Positions 8,399-18,768 are shown, counted from the stretch's first letter. The stretch: DNA of 64,000 nt from Thermoanaerobaculia bacterium (GCA_027061805.1 JAMOWA010000064.1:62001-126000), one strand, 5' to 3'. The notes: generated by a model not told the origin, from the letters alone. Translations and numbers: made by a program.

Positions 8399-8794
8399 CT
8401 ACATCGACGAGGCCGCGAGGGCCACGGTCCGGGCGGTGAACGCCGCCCAGGTTCCCAGTGCGAAGAGACCCACGCCCAGCAGGAGCAGCAGGGCGCTGAT
8501 GGCCGACCGGAGGCCGGCCGGGGGTCCCAGCTCGAACAGGATGTTCTTCAGCCCGTAGAGCCCGTGGAAGAGACCGGCTCCGAGCAGGACGATGTAGCTC
8601 AGGGTGAAGAAGATCATCTTCGCCCGGTAGGCCACGTTGGCCCAGTCCACGGGGCTGTCCCCCGCCGGGCTCATGGCGTCGAAGTGGAGGACCCCGCTCA
8701 GGTGCATGATGCCCATGTGGAGACCGAGCAGGACCAGGATGATCAGACCGGCAATGACGTGCCAGGTCCACAGTGGTGTGTCTCGCATGCTCAT
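8399..8794 (-). CDS. sdhD: Succinate dehydrogenase membrane anchor, SdhD-like
   Basis: 131 residues, three membrane helices (about 10-30, 60-80, 98-118). Histidines in WHVIAG and GLHMGIMHL of helix 1 and in FHGLYGLKNIL of helix 2 are placed as quinone or haem ligands would be in SdhC/D-type anchors. Identity rests on position between sdhC and sdhB and on this layout, since anchor sequences diverge quickly. Two in-frame ATGs (residues 1 and 3) could both serve. Confidence 0.85.
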   Translation of the reverse strand: MSMRDTPLWTWHVIAGLIILVLLGLHMGIMHLSGVLHFDAMSPAGDSPVDWANVAYRAKMIFFTLSYIVLLGAGLFHGLYGLKNILFELGPPAGLRSAISALLLLLGVGLFALGTWAAFTARTVALAASSM

Positions 8795-8802
8795 TGTGCC
8801 CC

Positions 8803-9243
8803 CTAGTGCGCCATGAAGAAGAACTCGTACCCGCCGAGGAGCATCACCACGGCGGCCGCAATCATCATCACGACCATGAAAGGCCGCTGGACGTCGAGCG
8901 AGCTCTCATAGGGGTAGACCGGTTCCTCCGGCCGCCCCGTCAGCACGCCCAGCTCCACCAGGACCAGCCGGAGACCGTTGAACGCGTGGAAGGCGAAGGC
9001 CACGAAGACCAGGTACTCGCCCACCTTGAAGATCGGGGCCCCGACGGTGGCCATGGCCGCCGTCCAGCTCTCCGCACCCAGCGCGCGTCTCGACGTCACG
9101 ACGATGTGCATGAGAAAGTAGGTGAGGAGGCCGAGCCCGGTGAGCCGGTGCAGCGTGTAGAGATAGCGCTCCACGCCCCACCGGCCGCCGCCGAACCAGC
9201 CCTTGATTCCGAGACGGTTGGGATACCTCTTGACCTCTGGCAT
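8803..9243 (-). CDS. sdhC: Succinate dehydrogenase cytochrome b subunit, SdhC-like
   Basis: 146 residues from the ATG at 9243, which follows a GGAGGCGG ribosome binding site. The signature LHRLTGLGLLTYFLMHIVV (helix 1) matches the HRxTG pattern of SdhC, with the haem-ligand candidates H in YTLHRLTG and FAFHAFNGLRL. Three membrane helices are visible. Together with SdhD it anchors the SdhAB catalytic dimer to the inner membrane and reduces quinone. Sits 11 bases after the sdhA stop. Confidence 0.9.
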   Translation of the reverse strand: MPEVKRYPNRLGIKGWFGGGRWGVERYLYTLHRLTGLGLLTYFLMHIVVTSRRALGAESWTAAMATVGAPIFKVGEYLVFVAFAFHAFNGLRLVLVELGVLTGRPEEPVYPYESSLDVQRPFMVVMMIAAAVVMLLGGYEFFFMAH

Positions 9244-9254
9244 GGTCCGCCTCC

Positions 9255-10944
9255 TCAGTACTTCCGCTCGACCGGCTTCCACTTGGTGATGGCCACCGGC
9301 TTGTAGTCGAGCTCGAGCTCCCCGCCCTTCTTCCAGACGAGGGTGTGTTTCAGGAACTTCTCGTCGTCCCGGGTGGTGAAGTCACGCCGGGCGTGCCCGC
9401 CCCGGGACTCCTCCCGCGCGTGGGCGCCGAGGATCATGACTTCCGCCAGGTCCAGGAGGTTCTCGATCTCCAGCACGTGGAACAGGTTGGAGTTGTAGAC
9501 CCGGGACCTGTCCTTCACGTGGATGTTCTGGAAGCGCTCGCGGAGCTCCCGGACCTTCCGCATCCCCTCGGCCAGCTCCTCGCCGTCCCTGTAGACGCCC
9601 ACGTGCTTCTGCATGGTGGTGCGGAGCTCCCGCCGGATGTCGTAGGGGTTCTCGGGACCGTCCTTCTTCAGGTACTCGGCGATCCTGGACTCCTCGCGCC
9701 GGACCTGGTCGTCGGGCACCGGAGCGAGCTTCGGGTCGCCCATGAGGTACTTGATGATCTCCCGGCCGGTGATGTCGCCCCAGACCAGGCACTCCGCCGT
9801 GGAGCGAGTGGCACGCGGCCTCGCCGGCGGCCCAGATGTTCTCCACCCGGGTCCTGCCGTCGATGTCCGCCTCCACACCCCCCATGGAGTAGTGGGCCAC
9901 GGGACGCACCGGGATCATGTCCGTGATGGGATCGACCCCGATGAACTTCATGCAGACCTCGCGGATCAGCGGCAGGCGGTGGTTGATCTTCGCCGCCCCC
10001 AGGTGCGTGAGGTCGAGCCAGACGTGGGCCAGGCCGTCCTCCCGCTGGACCCCGCGCCCCTCCAGGATCTCGGTGATCATGGAGCGCGAGACGATGTCCC
10101 GGGGAGCCAGCTCCATCATGGACGGTGCGTACCGCTCCATGAACCGGTCGCCGTCGGCGTTGCGGAGGTAGCCGCCCTCGCCCCGGCACCCCTCGGTCAT
10201 GAGGATGCCCGAGGGCACCAGCCCCGTGGGATGGAACTGCAGGAACTCCATGTCCTCCAGGGGGATCTGCCCGGTCCGCAGGGCGTACACGAGCCCGTCG
10301 CCCGTGACCGTCTGCGAGTAGGTGGTGAACCCGTACAGGGTCCCGGCACCGCCCGAGGCGATCAGGAGCGCCTTCGCGCGGAGCGTCAGGAGCTCGCCCG
10401 AGCCCGAGTCGATGGCCGTGAGACCGGCGAACCGGTCCCCGTCCATGAGGAAGCTCGTGACGAACACCTCGTCGTACCGCTGGAAGCCCTTCCACTGGAG
10501 CAGGGTGTCGTAGAGGGCCTGCATCTCCATGAAGCCGGTCTTGTCGGCCGCCATGGTGGCCCTGGGGAAGGAGTGGCCCCCGAAGGGACGCTGGGCGATC
10601 CGGCCGTCCTCGTCACGGGACCATGGAATGCCCCAGTGGTCCAGCAGGCGAATCTGGTGCGGCGAGGTCCGGACGAACCGGTCCACCACGTCCTGGTCGG
10701 CCAGGAAGTCCGAGCCCTTCACGGTGTCCCAGGCGTGGAGGTCCAGCGAGTCACCCTCCTCGGGGTAGAGCACCGCCGCCGTCCCGCCCTCGGCGCAGAC
10801 CGAATGCGAGCGCATGACCTGCACCTTGGACACGAGGCCGATGTCGATGGAGCCCTCCGACCTCCGGGCGATCTCGACGGCTGCGCGAAGCCCCGCGAGA
10901 CCGGTGCCGAAGATGAGGACATCGTGCGTGCGTTCCACTGCCAT
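9255..10944 (-). pseudogene. sdhA: Succinate dehydrogenase flavoprotein subunit, frameshifted by an internal deletion
   Basis: The reading frame from the ATG at 10944 encodes a normal SdhA up to [16 protein letters not shown] motif [21 protein letters not shown] around the flavin-linked histidine, and [12 protein letters not shown]. It then leaves frame. The rest ([20 protein letters not shown] to the C-terminus at 9255) continues in another frame. The family sequence between these points, HGANRLGxNST, is missing. The junction is the 10-mer CTCCACGGCG (9804-9795 on the minus strand), which in an intact gene could occur both at LHGA and at NSTAE; loss of one copy plus the DNA between would remove about 29 bp. 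This is either a real slippage deletion or an assembly collapse. All neighbouring sdh genes are intact. Confidence 0.9.
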
Positions 10945-10981
10945 GTGTCCGCGCTCCTCCTCTCCTCGATCGAGGTTCCTT

Positions 10982-11014
10982 GGGGGCAACGGTACCACAG
11001 GCACCGTTGCCCCC
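10982..11014 (-). promoter_or_regulatory. Long perfect hairpin between mdh and sdhA
   Basis: GGGGGCAACGGT (10982-10993) pairs perfectly with ACCGTTGCCCCC (11003-11014) around a 9-base loop. It starts 8 bases after the mdh stop and 38 bases before the sdhA start codon. Without a U tract it could be an attenuator, a 3-prime stabiliser or a processing site that lets fum-mdh and sdh mRNA levels differ. A 12-base palindrome CCTCGATCGAGG (10964-10975) follows just before the sdhA ribosome binding site. Confidence 0.55.
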
Positions 11015-11022
11015 GTGGTGGA

Positions 11023-12606
<1,584 letters not shown>

Positions 12607-12619
<13 letters not shown>

Positions 12620-13491
12620 GTCACCTCGCCTCCTTCCGCGATCCGCACGCCAGCCCGCCGGTCCGCCCAGCACATGTAGCTGATGGTGACGAAGTAGCAC
12701 GCCGGGAGCCGGTCGAGGACCCCGATCTTGACGCCGATCAGCGTGGTCCTGCCCCCGAACCCCATGGGCCCGACCCCGAGGGTGTTGGCCTGCGTGAGGA
12801 TCGTCTCCTCCAGCGCGGCGAGCTCGGGGACGGGATTCGTGTCGGGGAGCGGGCGGAGCAGCTGCCGCTTGGACTCCTCGAAACCCGAGACACGGTCCCC
12901 TCCGATGCAGATCCCGAGGACACCCGGAGCGCAGCCCTTGCCCTGGGCGGCCACGAGGGCATCGAGGACGACCCTCCGGACCCCCTCCAGGTCCCGGCCC
13001 GCCCCCAGACGGCTGTCGGGGAGCTTGTACTGGGCACTGACGTTCTCGCTGCCCCCGCCCTTGAGGATGAGCCGCACCTCGATGTCGGGGCTGTCCCACT
13101 CCTCGAAGTGCAGGAGGGGGATCCCCCGCCCGGTGCCGTCACCCGTGTTCTTGCCCGTGAAGGTGTTCACGGCGTTGGGGCGGAGGTACTGCTTCGCCGT
13201 CGCCCGGCGGACCGCCTCCACCATGGCACTGCCGAGCTCCCGGGTGCTCACACCGATGGGATGGTGGATCCAGACCACCGGTGTCCCCGTGTCCTGGCAG
13301 ATCGGGAGGGAGGCCTCCCGGGCCAGGTCCACGTTGTTCAGGATCGTGGCCAGGGCCCTCTGGGCCAGGGTCTCCTGCTGCTCCCGTTCACGGGCCTTCT
13401 GGAGGGCCTCCACCACGTCGGGTGGCAGCTCGGTGGCGGCGCGGCGCACAAGCTCCACGAAGGTCTCCACATACCGGTCCGCTTCGGCCAT
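12607..13491 (-). CDS. Fumarate hydratase class I, alpha subunit (4Fe-4S)
   Basis: 294 residues from the ATG at 13491. Contains the cluster-ligand cysteines expected of class I fumarases, in SLPICQDTGTP, GCAPGVLGICIGGDR and SYMCWADRR, and the segment FTGKNTGDGTGRGIPLLH. Oxygen-sensitive hydration of fumarate to malate. I prefer the second ATG because GGAGG lies 6 bases before it; a first ATG at 13503 would add four residues. It is the first gene of the TCA run and follows a TATAAT promoter by about 45 bases. No additional upstream regulator gene is present. Confidence 0.9.
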
Positions 13492-13535
13492 ATCCACCTC
13501 CATTCCGCCGGCACCTGCGGGAAGATGCCCTTGTG

Positions 13536-13565
13536 ATTATAGGCGCATGCACCTGGAAATGCCAG
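13536..13565 (-). promoter_or_regulatory. Sigma70 promoter of the fum-mdh-sdh operon
   Basis: On the minus strand CTGGCA (13565-13560) is followed after 18 bases by a perfect TATAAT (13541-13536). Transcription would start about 37 nt before the fumarase alpha ATG, leaving room for its GGAGG site. Perfect -10 boxes are rare in DNA this GC-rich. Confidence 0.7.
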
Positions 13566-13604
13566 TGGAGGCCAGCCTCGTCCCAGATTTCACAAGGTAG
13601 ACAC

Positions 13605-13767
13605 TTGCAAGACTTTCTGAAGGTCACGCCTTTCAGCCTGGCTTGGAATCGAACGTGAATCCAGAATTTTTCTATCTTCTTCTTGATCCAACAAATCCGT
13701 GGTTCATTCTCCCGGGTGGGTGGGGGCCAATGCCGCGGGAATCCTCTTCGATTCAGGACTCTTGCAT
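13605..13767 (+). repeat. Interspersed intergenic repeat family 1, copy 2 (163 bp)
   Basis: Same orientation as copy 1. Starts TTGCAAGACTTTCTGAAGGT and ends ATTCAGGACTCTTGCAT; it lacks one of the two tandem AATCCGTGG units, which explains its shorter length. It sits upstream of the TCA operon promoter and downstream of the MshEN gene. The surrounding bases 13504-13853 hold no gene. Confidence 0.85.
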
Positions 13768-13853
13768 CAAGCTCGGAAGAACATTCCATCGTGAGATCCC
13801 CGGTGCGCCCCAGGTCCCGACGAATCGACCCGTTGGCAGCAGGCGGCCTCCGT

Positions 13854-14966
13854 TCAGATCTTCTTGCGGAGGATCAGGATCTCCAGGGCCAGTCCGGCCC
13901 GGTTGGCGGCGTCCAGGAGGTCGGTCGCCGGCACGTCGGCAGCCCCGCTCCCGGGGTTGTCACCCACGAGAACCGCCACCGTCCGCTCCTGGACCCGGAT
14001 GGGAACGGCCACGATGGTCTCCACCTGGGGATCGCCGAAGATCTCCCGGATCGCCCGGTCCGGCGTCTCTGAACCCAACGGTCCGACGAACACCTCTCCC
14101 CTCGCCACCACGGCCGACAGGTCCGATCCATCGGACAGCGGCTCGTCCAGGGCCTGGACATCCTCCAGGGACATGCCGGAACCGGAGCCGGTCCAGCCGG
14201 TCAGCCTGCCGCGGTGGGCCATGAGAACGAGAGCACGCCCCAGGTAACCGGAGGCGTACCGCAGGAGGAGCTGACCCACCTCGTCCCGGCGGCGAACCTC
14301 CCGGAGCAGCGACCGGTACGCCTCCAGGTCAAGGGTCGGCGAGGAATCCGCGGAGATGGGGGCGAGGCCGGGGAAGGTGGCCACGGTGGTGCCGGCCACA
14401 CGGTCCACCATCCGGCCCATGGCCTTCTGGATGGCACCGGGCCCGGTCGCAGGCGGGTTCCAGAGGCCCTCCCACGAGCCGTCGTCCGGCGTGATCCGCG
14501 ACGCCTCACCGGCAGCCACATCATCATCCATCCGGAGCCACTGGCCGCTGGCCTCGAGGACCGCCTCGATCGCCACCTCCGATGCGACGTACACCTCCAG
14601 GGGCAACCGGGTCGCGGCCGCCAGCTCGTCACGGGCCAGGGGATCCCTCGGGTTGACCATGGCCACGGAGAGGACGCCGCCCTGATCGTCGAAGGGTACG
14701 GCCAGGTGCCGGCGCTGGATCTCGAGCGGGATCAGGCGGAGAACGGGATCGGGAGTGGCCAGGAGCCGGCGCTGGGGCACCGGCGGGACGCTGAACTGCC
14801 GGGAGAGGGCCCGCAGAAGGACCCTCTCGTCCACGTAGCCGAACCGCAGCAGGTGAGTTCCCAGCCGCCCTCCCCCGCGGTGGCACGCCTCCAGCGCGGT
14901 GTGGAGCTCGCCCACCGTGATGGAGCCCTCCTCCAGCAACAGCTCTCCAAGCCTGCGGATGGACAT
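13854..14966 (-). CDS. MshEN-domain protein with C-terminal GAF-like domain, no ATPase
   Basis: 370 residues. Residues 1-150 are an MshEN/GspE N-terminal module (IRRLGELLLEEGSITVGELH, then VPPVPQRRL and LIPLEIQRRHLAVPFDD), which in related proteins binds cyclic di-GMP or docks to secretion machinery. The C-terminal 165 residues look GAF-like (RALVLMAHRGRLTGWTGSG, VETIVAVPIRVQERTVAVLVGD). There is no Walker A motif, so it is not an assembly ATPase. Such proteins may be cyclic di-GMP sensors; that is inference. The ATG at 14966 has no ribosome binding site but a TACAAT box 6 bases before it. Confidence 0.75.
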   Translation of the reverse strand: MSIRRLGELLLEEGSITVGELHTALEACHRGGGRLGTHLLRFGYVDERVLLRALSRQFSVPPVPQRRLLATPDPVLRLIPLEIQRRHLAVPFDDQGGVLSVAMVNPRDPLARDELAAATRLPLEVYVASEVAIEAVLEASGQWLRMDDDVAAGEASRITPDDGSWEGLWNPPATGPGAIQKAMGRMVDRVAGTTVATFPGLAPISADSSPTLDLEAYRSLLREVRRRDEVGQLLLRYASGYLGRALVLMAHRGRLTGWTGSGSGMSLEDVQALDEPLSDGSDLSAVVARGEVFVGPLGSETPDRAIREIFGDPQVETIVAVPIRVQERTVAVLVGDNPGSGAADVPATDLLDAANRAGLALEILILRKKI

Positions 14967-14972
14967 GTTGGG

Positions 14973-14978
14973 ATTGTA
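14973..14978 (-). promoter_or_regulatory. Candidate -10 box for a leaderless transcript
   Basis: TACAAT (minus strand) ends 6 bases before the ATG at 14966 and is preceded by TG two bases upstream, an extended -10. Transcription would start at or beside the start codon. Confidence 0.5.
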
Positions 14979-14995
14979 CACCGGCGGCGTGGGGT

Positions 14996-15505
14996 TCAGC
15001 GATCCTCTCCCTTCAGGATCCCCGTCCGCGGACCTCCGCTCCCCCGTCCGACGGTCCTCGTCATGATGAGGGCGTCCTCCCCGTCGCCGTAGTAGCAACG
15101 CCGGATACCCCGCACCACATAGCCCAGGCTCCGGTACATGGCGATGGCGGGTCGGTTGGATGTCCTGACCTCCAGGGTCACGGTCTCCCCCCCGGACTCC
15201 GCGGCGTGGGCCTCCGCGAGCCGGAGGAGCTCGCTCGCCAGCCCACGACGCCTGTGGGGCGGGCAGGTGGCGATCTTCAGGATGTGGAGGTCCAGGTACT
15301 GCCACACGCCGAGAACGTAGGCCATGAGATCGCCATCCGGCGAGACGGCGACCCTCTGGAAGCGGCCACAGGCATGGATCTCCGCCAGGATGAGGTGGCC
15401 CGGCCAGGGATCGGGAAAGCATTCTCGCTCGGCCACCTCGAGAGCGCGGGCATCCCCGGGGACGGGCTCCCGGATCACGTGGTGGAGTGGCTCCACGGCG
15501 CTCAT
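14996..15505 (-). CDS. rimI: Ribosomal-protein-alanine N-acetyltransferase
   Basis: 169 residues, GNAT fold. Acetyl-CoA binding motif HRRRGLASELLRLAE follows the strand LHILKIATCP, and the C-terminal NRPAIAMYRSLGYVVRGIRR with a nearby YY pair is typical of RimI, which acetylates the N-terminus of ribosomal protein S18. It overlaps the tsaB stop by ATGA, and tsaB-rimI adjacency is common in bacteria, which strengthens the call. Confidence 0.85.
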   Translation of the reverse strand: MSAVEPLHHVIREPVPGDARALEVAERECFPDPWPGHLILAEIHACGRFQRVAVSPDGDLMAYVLGVWQYLDLHILKIATCPPHRRRGLASELLRLAEAHAAESGGETVTLEVRTSNRPAIAMYRSLGYVVRGIRRCYYGDGEDALIMTRTVGRGSGGPRTGILKGEDR

Positions 15506-16122
15506 CCTCCACCCCCCTGCACCGGCGGCCCCTCCACGTAGAGGGGCTCCGGGGGTTCCCCGGCCACCCCCAGTGCGGCCAGGTGGAGAGCGGCCTCTCC
15601 CGCCGTCCGGACCGCCGGGGCCCTCGCGGCCCCGCCCAGGTCCACGGCCCCCGCGGCGACCGACAGCACACCATCGCCGGCCTCACCCACCGGGACGATC
15701 CGGATCTCCCCACGGGGGATCGGGGGCCGGCCGGGTTGCACCTCGAACTCCTGCACGTAGAGCTCGCCCCGGCGGCCTGGCTGGGCCGCCCGGATCATGC
15801 CGGGGCCGTCCACGCGGGCGGCCTGGACGAGGAGGCTCCCGTAGGCCGTCACCGGCACCCCCACCGACGACGACAGCCCGTGGGCCGTGGCCAGGCCCGA
15901 CCGGATTCCCGTGAACGACCCCGGCCCGCGGGTCACCACCACCCCGTCCAGCTTCTCCGGACGGGCCCCGGCGTCCTCCATGAGGAGGTCCACAGCCGCG
16001 AGCAGCAGGCGGGAGCGCGGCGAGATACCCGCCAGGCGCACCACGGAGACCCCGGCGATCCCCTCCCCGGCGAGGGCCACCTCGAGCTCCGGCGTGCAGG
16101 TCACCAGTGCCAGTCGCACCAT
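15502..16122 (-). CDS. tsaB: tRNA threonylcarbamoyladenosine biosynthesis protein TsaB
   Basis: 206 residues. The signature VVTRGPGSFTGIRSGLATAHG (split here into VVTRGPGSFTG and IRSGLATAHG) identifies TsaB, the inactive TsaD paralogue that scaffolds TsaD/TsaE for t6A37 synthesis on ANN-decoding tRNAs. The nucleotide-binding fold is shorter than TsaD and lacks its metal-binding HxxxH, as expected. tsaD and tsaE are not in the window. No ribosome binding site; a TAAACT box lies 7 bases before the ATG. Confidence 0.92.
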   Translation of the reverse strand: MVRLALVTCTPELEVALAGEGIAGVSVVRLAGISPRSRLLLAAVDLLMEDAGARPEKLDGVVVTRGPGSFTGIRSGLATAHGLSSSVGVPVTAYGSLLVQAARVDGPGMIRAAQPGRRGELYVQEFEVQPGRPPIPRGEIRIVPVGEAGDGVLSVAAGAVDLGGAARAPAVRTAGEAALHLAALGVAGEPPEPLYVEGPPVQGGGG

Positions 16123-16129
16123 GGCCAGA

Positions 16130-16135
16130 AGTTTA
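16130..16135 (-). promoter_or_regulatory. Candidate -10 box for leaderless tsaB transcript
   Basis: TAAACT on the minus strand ends 7 bases before the tsaB ATG and no purine-rich ribosome binding site is present between them. Fits the TANNNT pattern seen at several starts in this window. Confidence 0.4.
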
Positions 16136-16234
16136 CCCTGCCGCCTCCCCTCCGCCACCCTTCCACCCGGAGCCTTCAATCACCACATCCGAGCTCCGTC
16201 CACGACGACACCGGACACATCTCCCGCGTGTCGT

Positions 16235-16627
16235 TCAGGTGCTCGACAGGTTCCGGCCGATCCAGGACACAAGCTCGTCAAGCTCGAATGGCTTGTAGAT
16301 CACGTGATCGGCCCCGGAGAACTCCATGAACATCTTCTCCCGTTCCGGTTCGGCACTCAGATCCCTGGCCGTCAGCAGGACGATCGGCATCCGCCTGGGA
16401 TAGACTCCCGCTGACTCATCCTCACGGATGTAGTGGGCCACGCGATATCCGTTCTCACCCGGAAGCATGACATCGAGCACCAGGATATCCGGTTGCTGGG
16501 CCCGGACCATGCCCAGGGCCTGAAAACCGTCCGTGGCCGTCTGGACCTCATACCCTTCCTGTTCCAGCTTGTACCGCACGGTTTCCAGAACATCCGCCTC
16601 GTCATCGACCACGAGGATCTTCGCCAT
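16235..16627 (-). CDS. Single-domain response regulator
   Basis: 130 residues, receiver domain only. Acidic pocket in LVVDDEADVLET, phosphorylation Asp in ILVLDVMLPGENG, Thr in VLLTARD and Lys in VIYKPFE are all present. No output domain, so it acts by protein contact or in a phosphorelay. An AAGGAGG ribosome binding site precedes the ATG at 16627, which lies inside the 3-prime end of the histidine kinase gene (26-base overlap), so the two are a coupled pair. Confidence 0.9.
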   Translation of the reverse strand: MAKILVVDDEADVLETVRYKLEQEGYEVQTATDGFQALGMVRAQQPDILVLDVMLPGENGYRVAHYIREDESAGVYPRRMPIVLLTARDLSAEPEREKMFMEFSGADHVIYKPFELDELVSWIGRNLSST

Positions 16628-18392
16628 CGCTGTCCTCCTTTTCATCGGCACATGCGGTCATCGCCGCATGAATCAGCTGGAATCCCGTGTGGCCGTCTTC
16701 CGGAAATACCGAAGGACCACATACCGTCACCGGCACTGCCGGGTCCGTGCCCAGGGCCTCGGCCAGGTACCGCCTCACGATACGTCCTCCATCCAGGCCG
16801 GTTCCCAGCAGAACGATGACGACCCTGCGGGAGGCCGGTTGCCGGATGATGTGATCGTTCGAGCGCGGCAGGACGGCCTCGATCCTCTCGCACACCGCAT
16901 CGAGAAATTCGGAGGGGCTCGCAGCGGCAGCTCCCCGACCGTTCCCTTCATCACGTTGCTCCACGAGAAGGAAAGAAAAGAATGGAAACGTCACAAACCT
17001 GCGAATCGCTTCTTCCAGGTGCGTGGCCTCTCGAGTGCGCTCCGAGGCCATTCCAAGGGTGAAGAAGAACCTGCTCCCACGGCGCAGCTCACTGGAGACC
17101 TTCAGCTCACAGCCATGTGCTGCGACGATGCTCCAGGAGATGGCCAGCCCGAGCCCCGTGCCCCGGCTCCGGTCCGTCAGCGGGTCTCCCGCCTGGTAGA
17201 ACGGCTCGAAGATCTTCTCGGAATCCTCGGGGGACAGGCCGATACCCGTATCGGTGACACTGATCTCGACCCCGGCTGCGGTCCGACCGGCACCGACGAC
17301 AATCTTCCCGCCGGTCGGAGTGAACTTGATCGCATTGCTCAGGAGGTTGGCCATGACCTGCTCCAACCGTTTTGAATCGGCCCAGACGAGTGGAAGGTCA
17401 TGGTCAATCTGGACCTCGAGGGTCAGGCCGCTTTCGTTCGCCTGGGATTCGATACTGCTGACTGCGGGCTCGATGAAGCTTTCCACGGTGATCTCCTCGA
17501 AATCGCAGCGGATCCGACCGGCCTCGATCCGAGAGATCTCCAGAAGGTCGCCGATGATGAACGCCAGTCTGTCGATGTTGCGCCTCGTGATTGTCAGGAA
17601 CCGGCGTTCGCTCTCCCCGAGAGCCTCGATCCTTGGAGCCAGCAGGTCCACGGCGTTCTTGATGGCCGTCAGCGGAGTCTTGAATTCATGGGACACCGTG
17701 GAGACGAACACCGATTTCATGTCCGAGGCTCTCTTGAGCTCCTCCTCGATTCGCTGGCGGTCCCTGATCTCCTGGGTGAGCCGACGGTTGACCTCCTCGA
17801 GCTGCCGTTGCTGGCTCCTCAGGTTCTCGACCATCAACAGCTCGGCGGCCGCCTTCTGGCGTTCCCTCCGGATTCTATCCACCAGGTAGCCGTAAAATCC
17901 GGCGGCTGCCAGGAGAAACGGGATCCGGATGAGTGTCGAGGAAGCCAGCGCCTCGGCCCGTCCCATGGTGACAAAGACCACGAGAAAGTAGGCAATGCTG
18001 ACGACGATCGTCCCGAGGAGGATGACGACAAGGTTCTCTCCGATGGCGGCCAACAGGACCACGAAGAAGAAGAGATAGAAGAACTCGGGATTGAAGCGAC
18101 CCGAGACCACCAGGAGGATGGCCACCCACAGTGTATCGGCAACAACCAGGCTGGCGAGGAAGCGGGGAGAGGTGAGGACCGGCCGGGGAAGCAACCAGAA
18201 GAGCACATTGGAGGCCAACCCCAGGAAGATGATGCCGGCCTGGCCGGAAGGCACCATGACGAACTCGTACTGGGCCAGCACGAGATAGGACGCGGCCACG
18301 ATCAGGGTCAGACGCAGGAGAATGAACGCCCGGAGGCGGAAGGAGAATCTCGACTCCCCTGGAGGCCGGACCGTCTCGCCGAACTCGTCCAT
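16602..18392 (-). CDS. Membrane histidine kinase with degenerate GGDEF-like C-terminal domain
   Basis: 596 residues. About six N-terminal membrane helices (residues 20-180) with no large periplasmic sensor, a coiled coil, HisKA with VSTVSHEFKTPLTAIKNAV near 232, and HATPase motifs NLLSNAIKF, DTGIGLS and GTGLGLAIS. After the ATPase come about 120 residues whose end (VVIVLLGTGLDGGRIVRRYL, then FPEDGHTGFQLIHAA) looks like the second half of a GGDEF domain without the GGDEF loop, so it is unlikely to make cyclic di-GMP. Probable sensor for lipid or membrane-borne cues, passing phosphate to the adjacent receiver. Start at ATG 18392. Confidence 0.85.
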   Translation of the reverse strand: MDEFGETVRPPGESRFSFRLRAFILLRLTLIVAASYLVLAQYEFVMVPSGQAGIIFLGLASNVLFWLLPRPVLTSPRFLASLVVADTLWVAILLVVSGRFNPEFFYLFFFVVLLAAIGENLVVILLGTIVVSIAYFLVVFVTMGRAEALASSTLIRIPFLLAAAGFYGYLVDRIRRERQKAAAELLMVENLRSQQRQLEEVNRRLTQEIRDRQRIEEELKRASDMKSVFVSTVSHEFKTPLTAIKNAVDLLAPRIEALGESERRFLTITRRNIDRLAFIIGDLLEISRIEAGRIRCDFEEITVESFIEPAVSSIESQANESGLTLEVQIDHDLPLVWADSKRLEQVMANLLSNAIKFTPTGGKIVVGAGRTAAGVEISVTDTGIGLSPEDSEKIFEPFYQAGDPLTDRSRGTGLGLAISWSIVAAHGCELKVSSELRRGSRFFFTLGMASERTREATHLEEAIRRFVTFPFFSFLLVEQRDEGNGRGAAAASPSEFLDAVCERIEAVLPRSNDHIIRQPASRRVVIVLLGTGLDGGRIVRRYLAEALGTDPAVPVTVCGPSVFPEDGHTGFQLIHAAMTACADEKEDSDGEDPRGR

Positions 18393-18521
18393 CCTGCATG
18401 TCCTTTCAACAACATCATACCCGGCATCGCCGCGATCTCCCAGCTCCAGGTGGCCCCGGCGCTCCACTCGGGCAGCGGACCCCTGCCCCCCACGCGGACG
18501 GAGCTCCTGCCACCACGACGT

Positions 18522-18650
18522 TGTTGCGTTGTCTCCAACGTGCGTGGGCACGGGAGACACGATGGCATCGACGTCTGCCCCGCCCCGAAGCCGGAGGTCC
18601 CTCCACGCCATGGAGATCGATTGCTGGAGCGCGGGCTCTCGGTCCGCAGG
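18522..18650 (+). repeat. Intergenic structured repeat family 2, copy A
   Basis: About 130 bp, matched by the minus strand at 40861-40988. Shared blocks in order: TGTTGCGyTGTCTCCAAC, ACGATGGCATCGA, GCCCyGCCCCGA and a terminal hairpin. Here the hairpin is GCGGGC/GTCCGC with a 5-base loop, against GCGGAC/GTCCGC in the other copy: the A-T to G-T change keeps pairing. It lies in the 414-base gap between the divergent histidine kinase and pilB genes; I see no gene there. Confidence 0.7.
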
Positions 18651-18768
18651 GACCATCATCCGTCCCCATCCTCCTGCGACTCAGGAGGATGCGGGCTGAA
18701 GCGCACGCTCCATCGGTCCCCGATCCGAAGACTGGAGACAGCCCGACGACCCGCACCACCTGCCGGAG

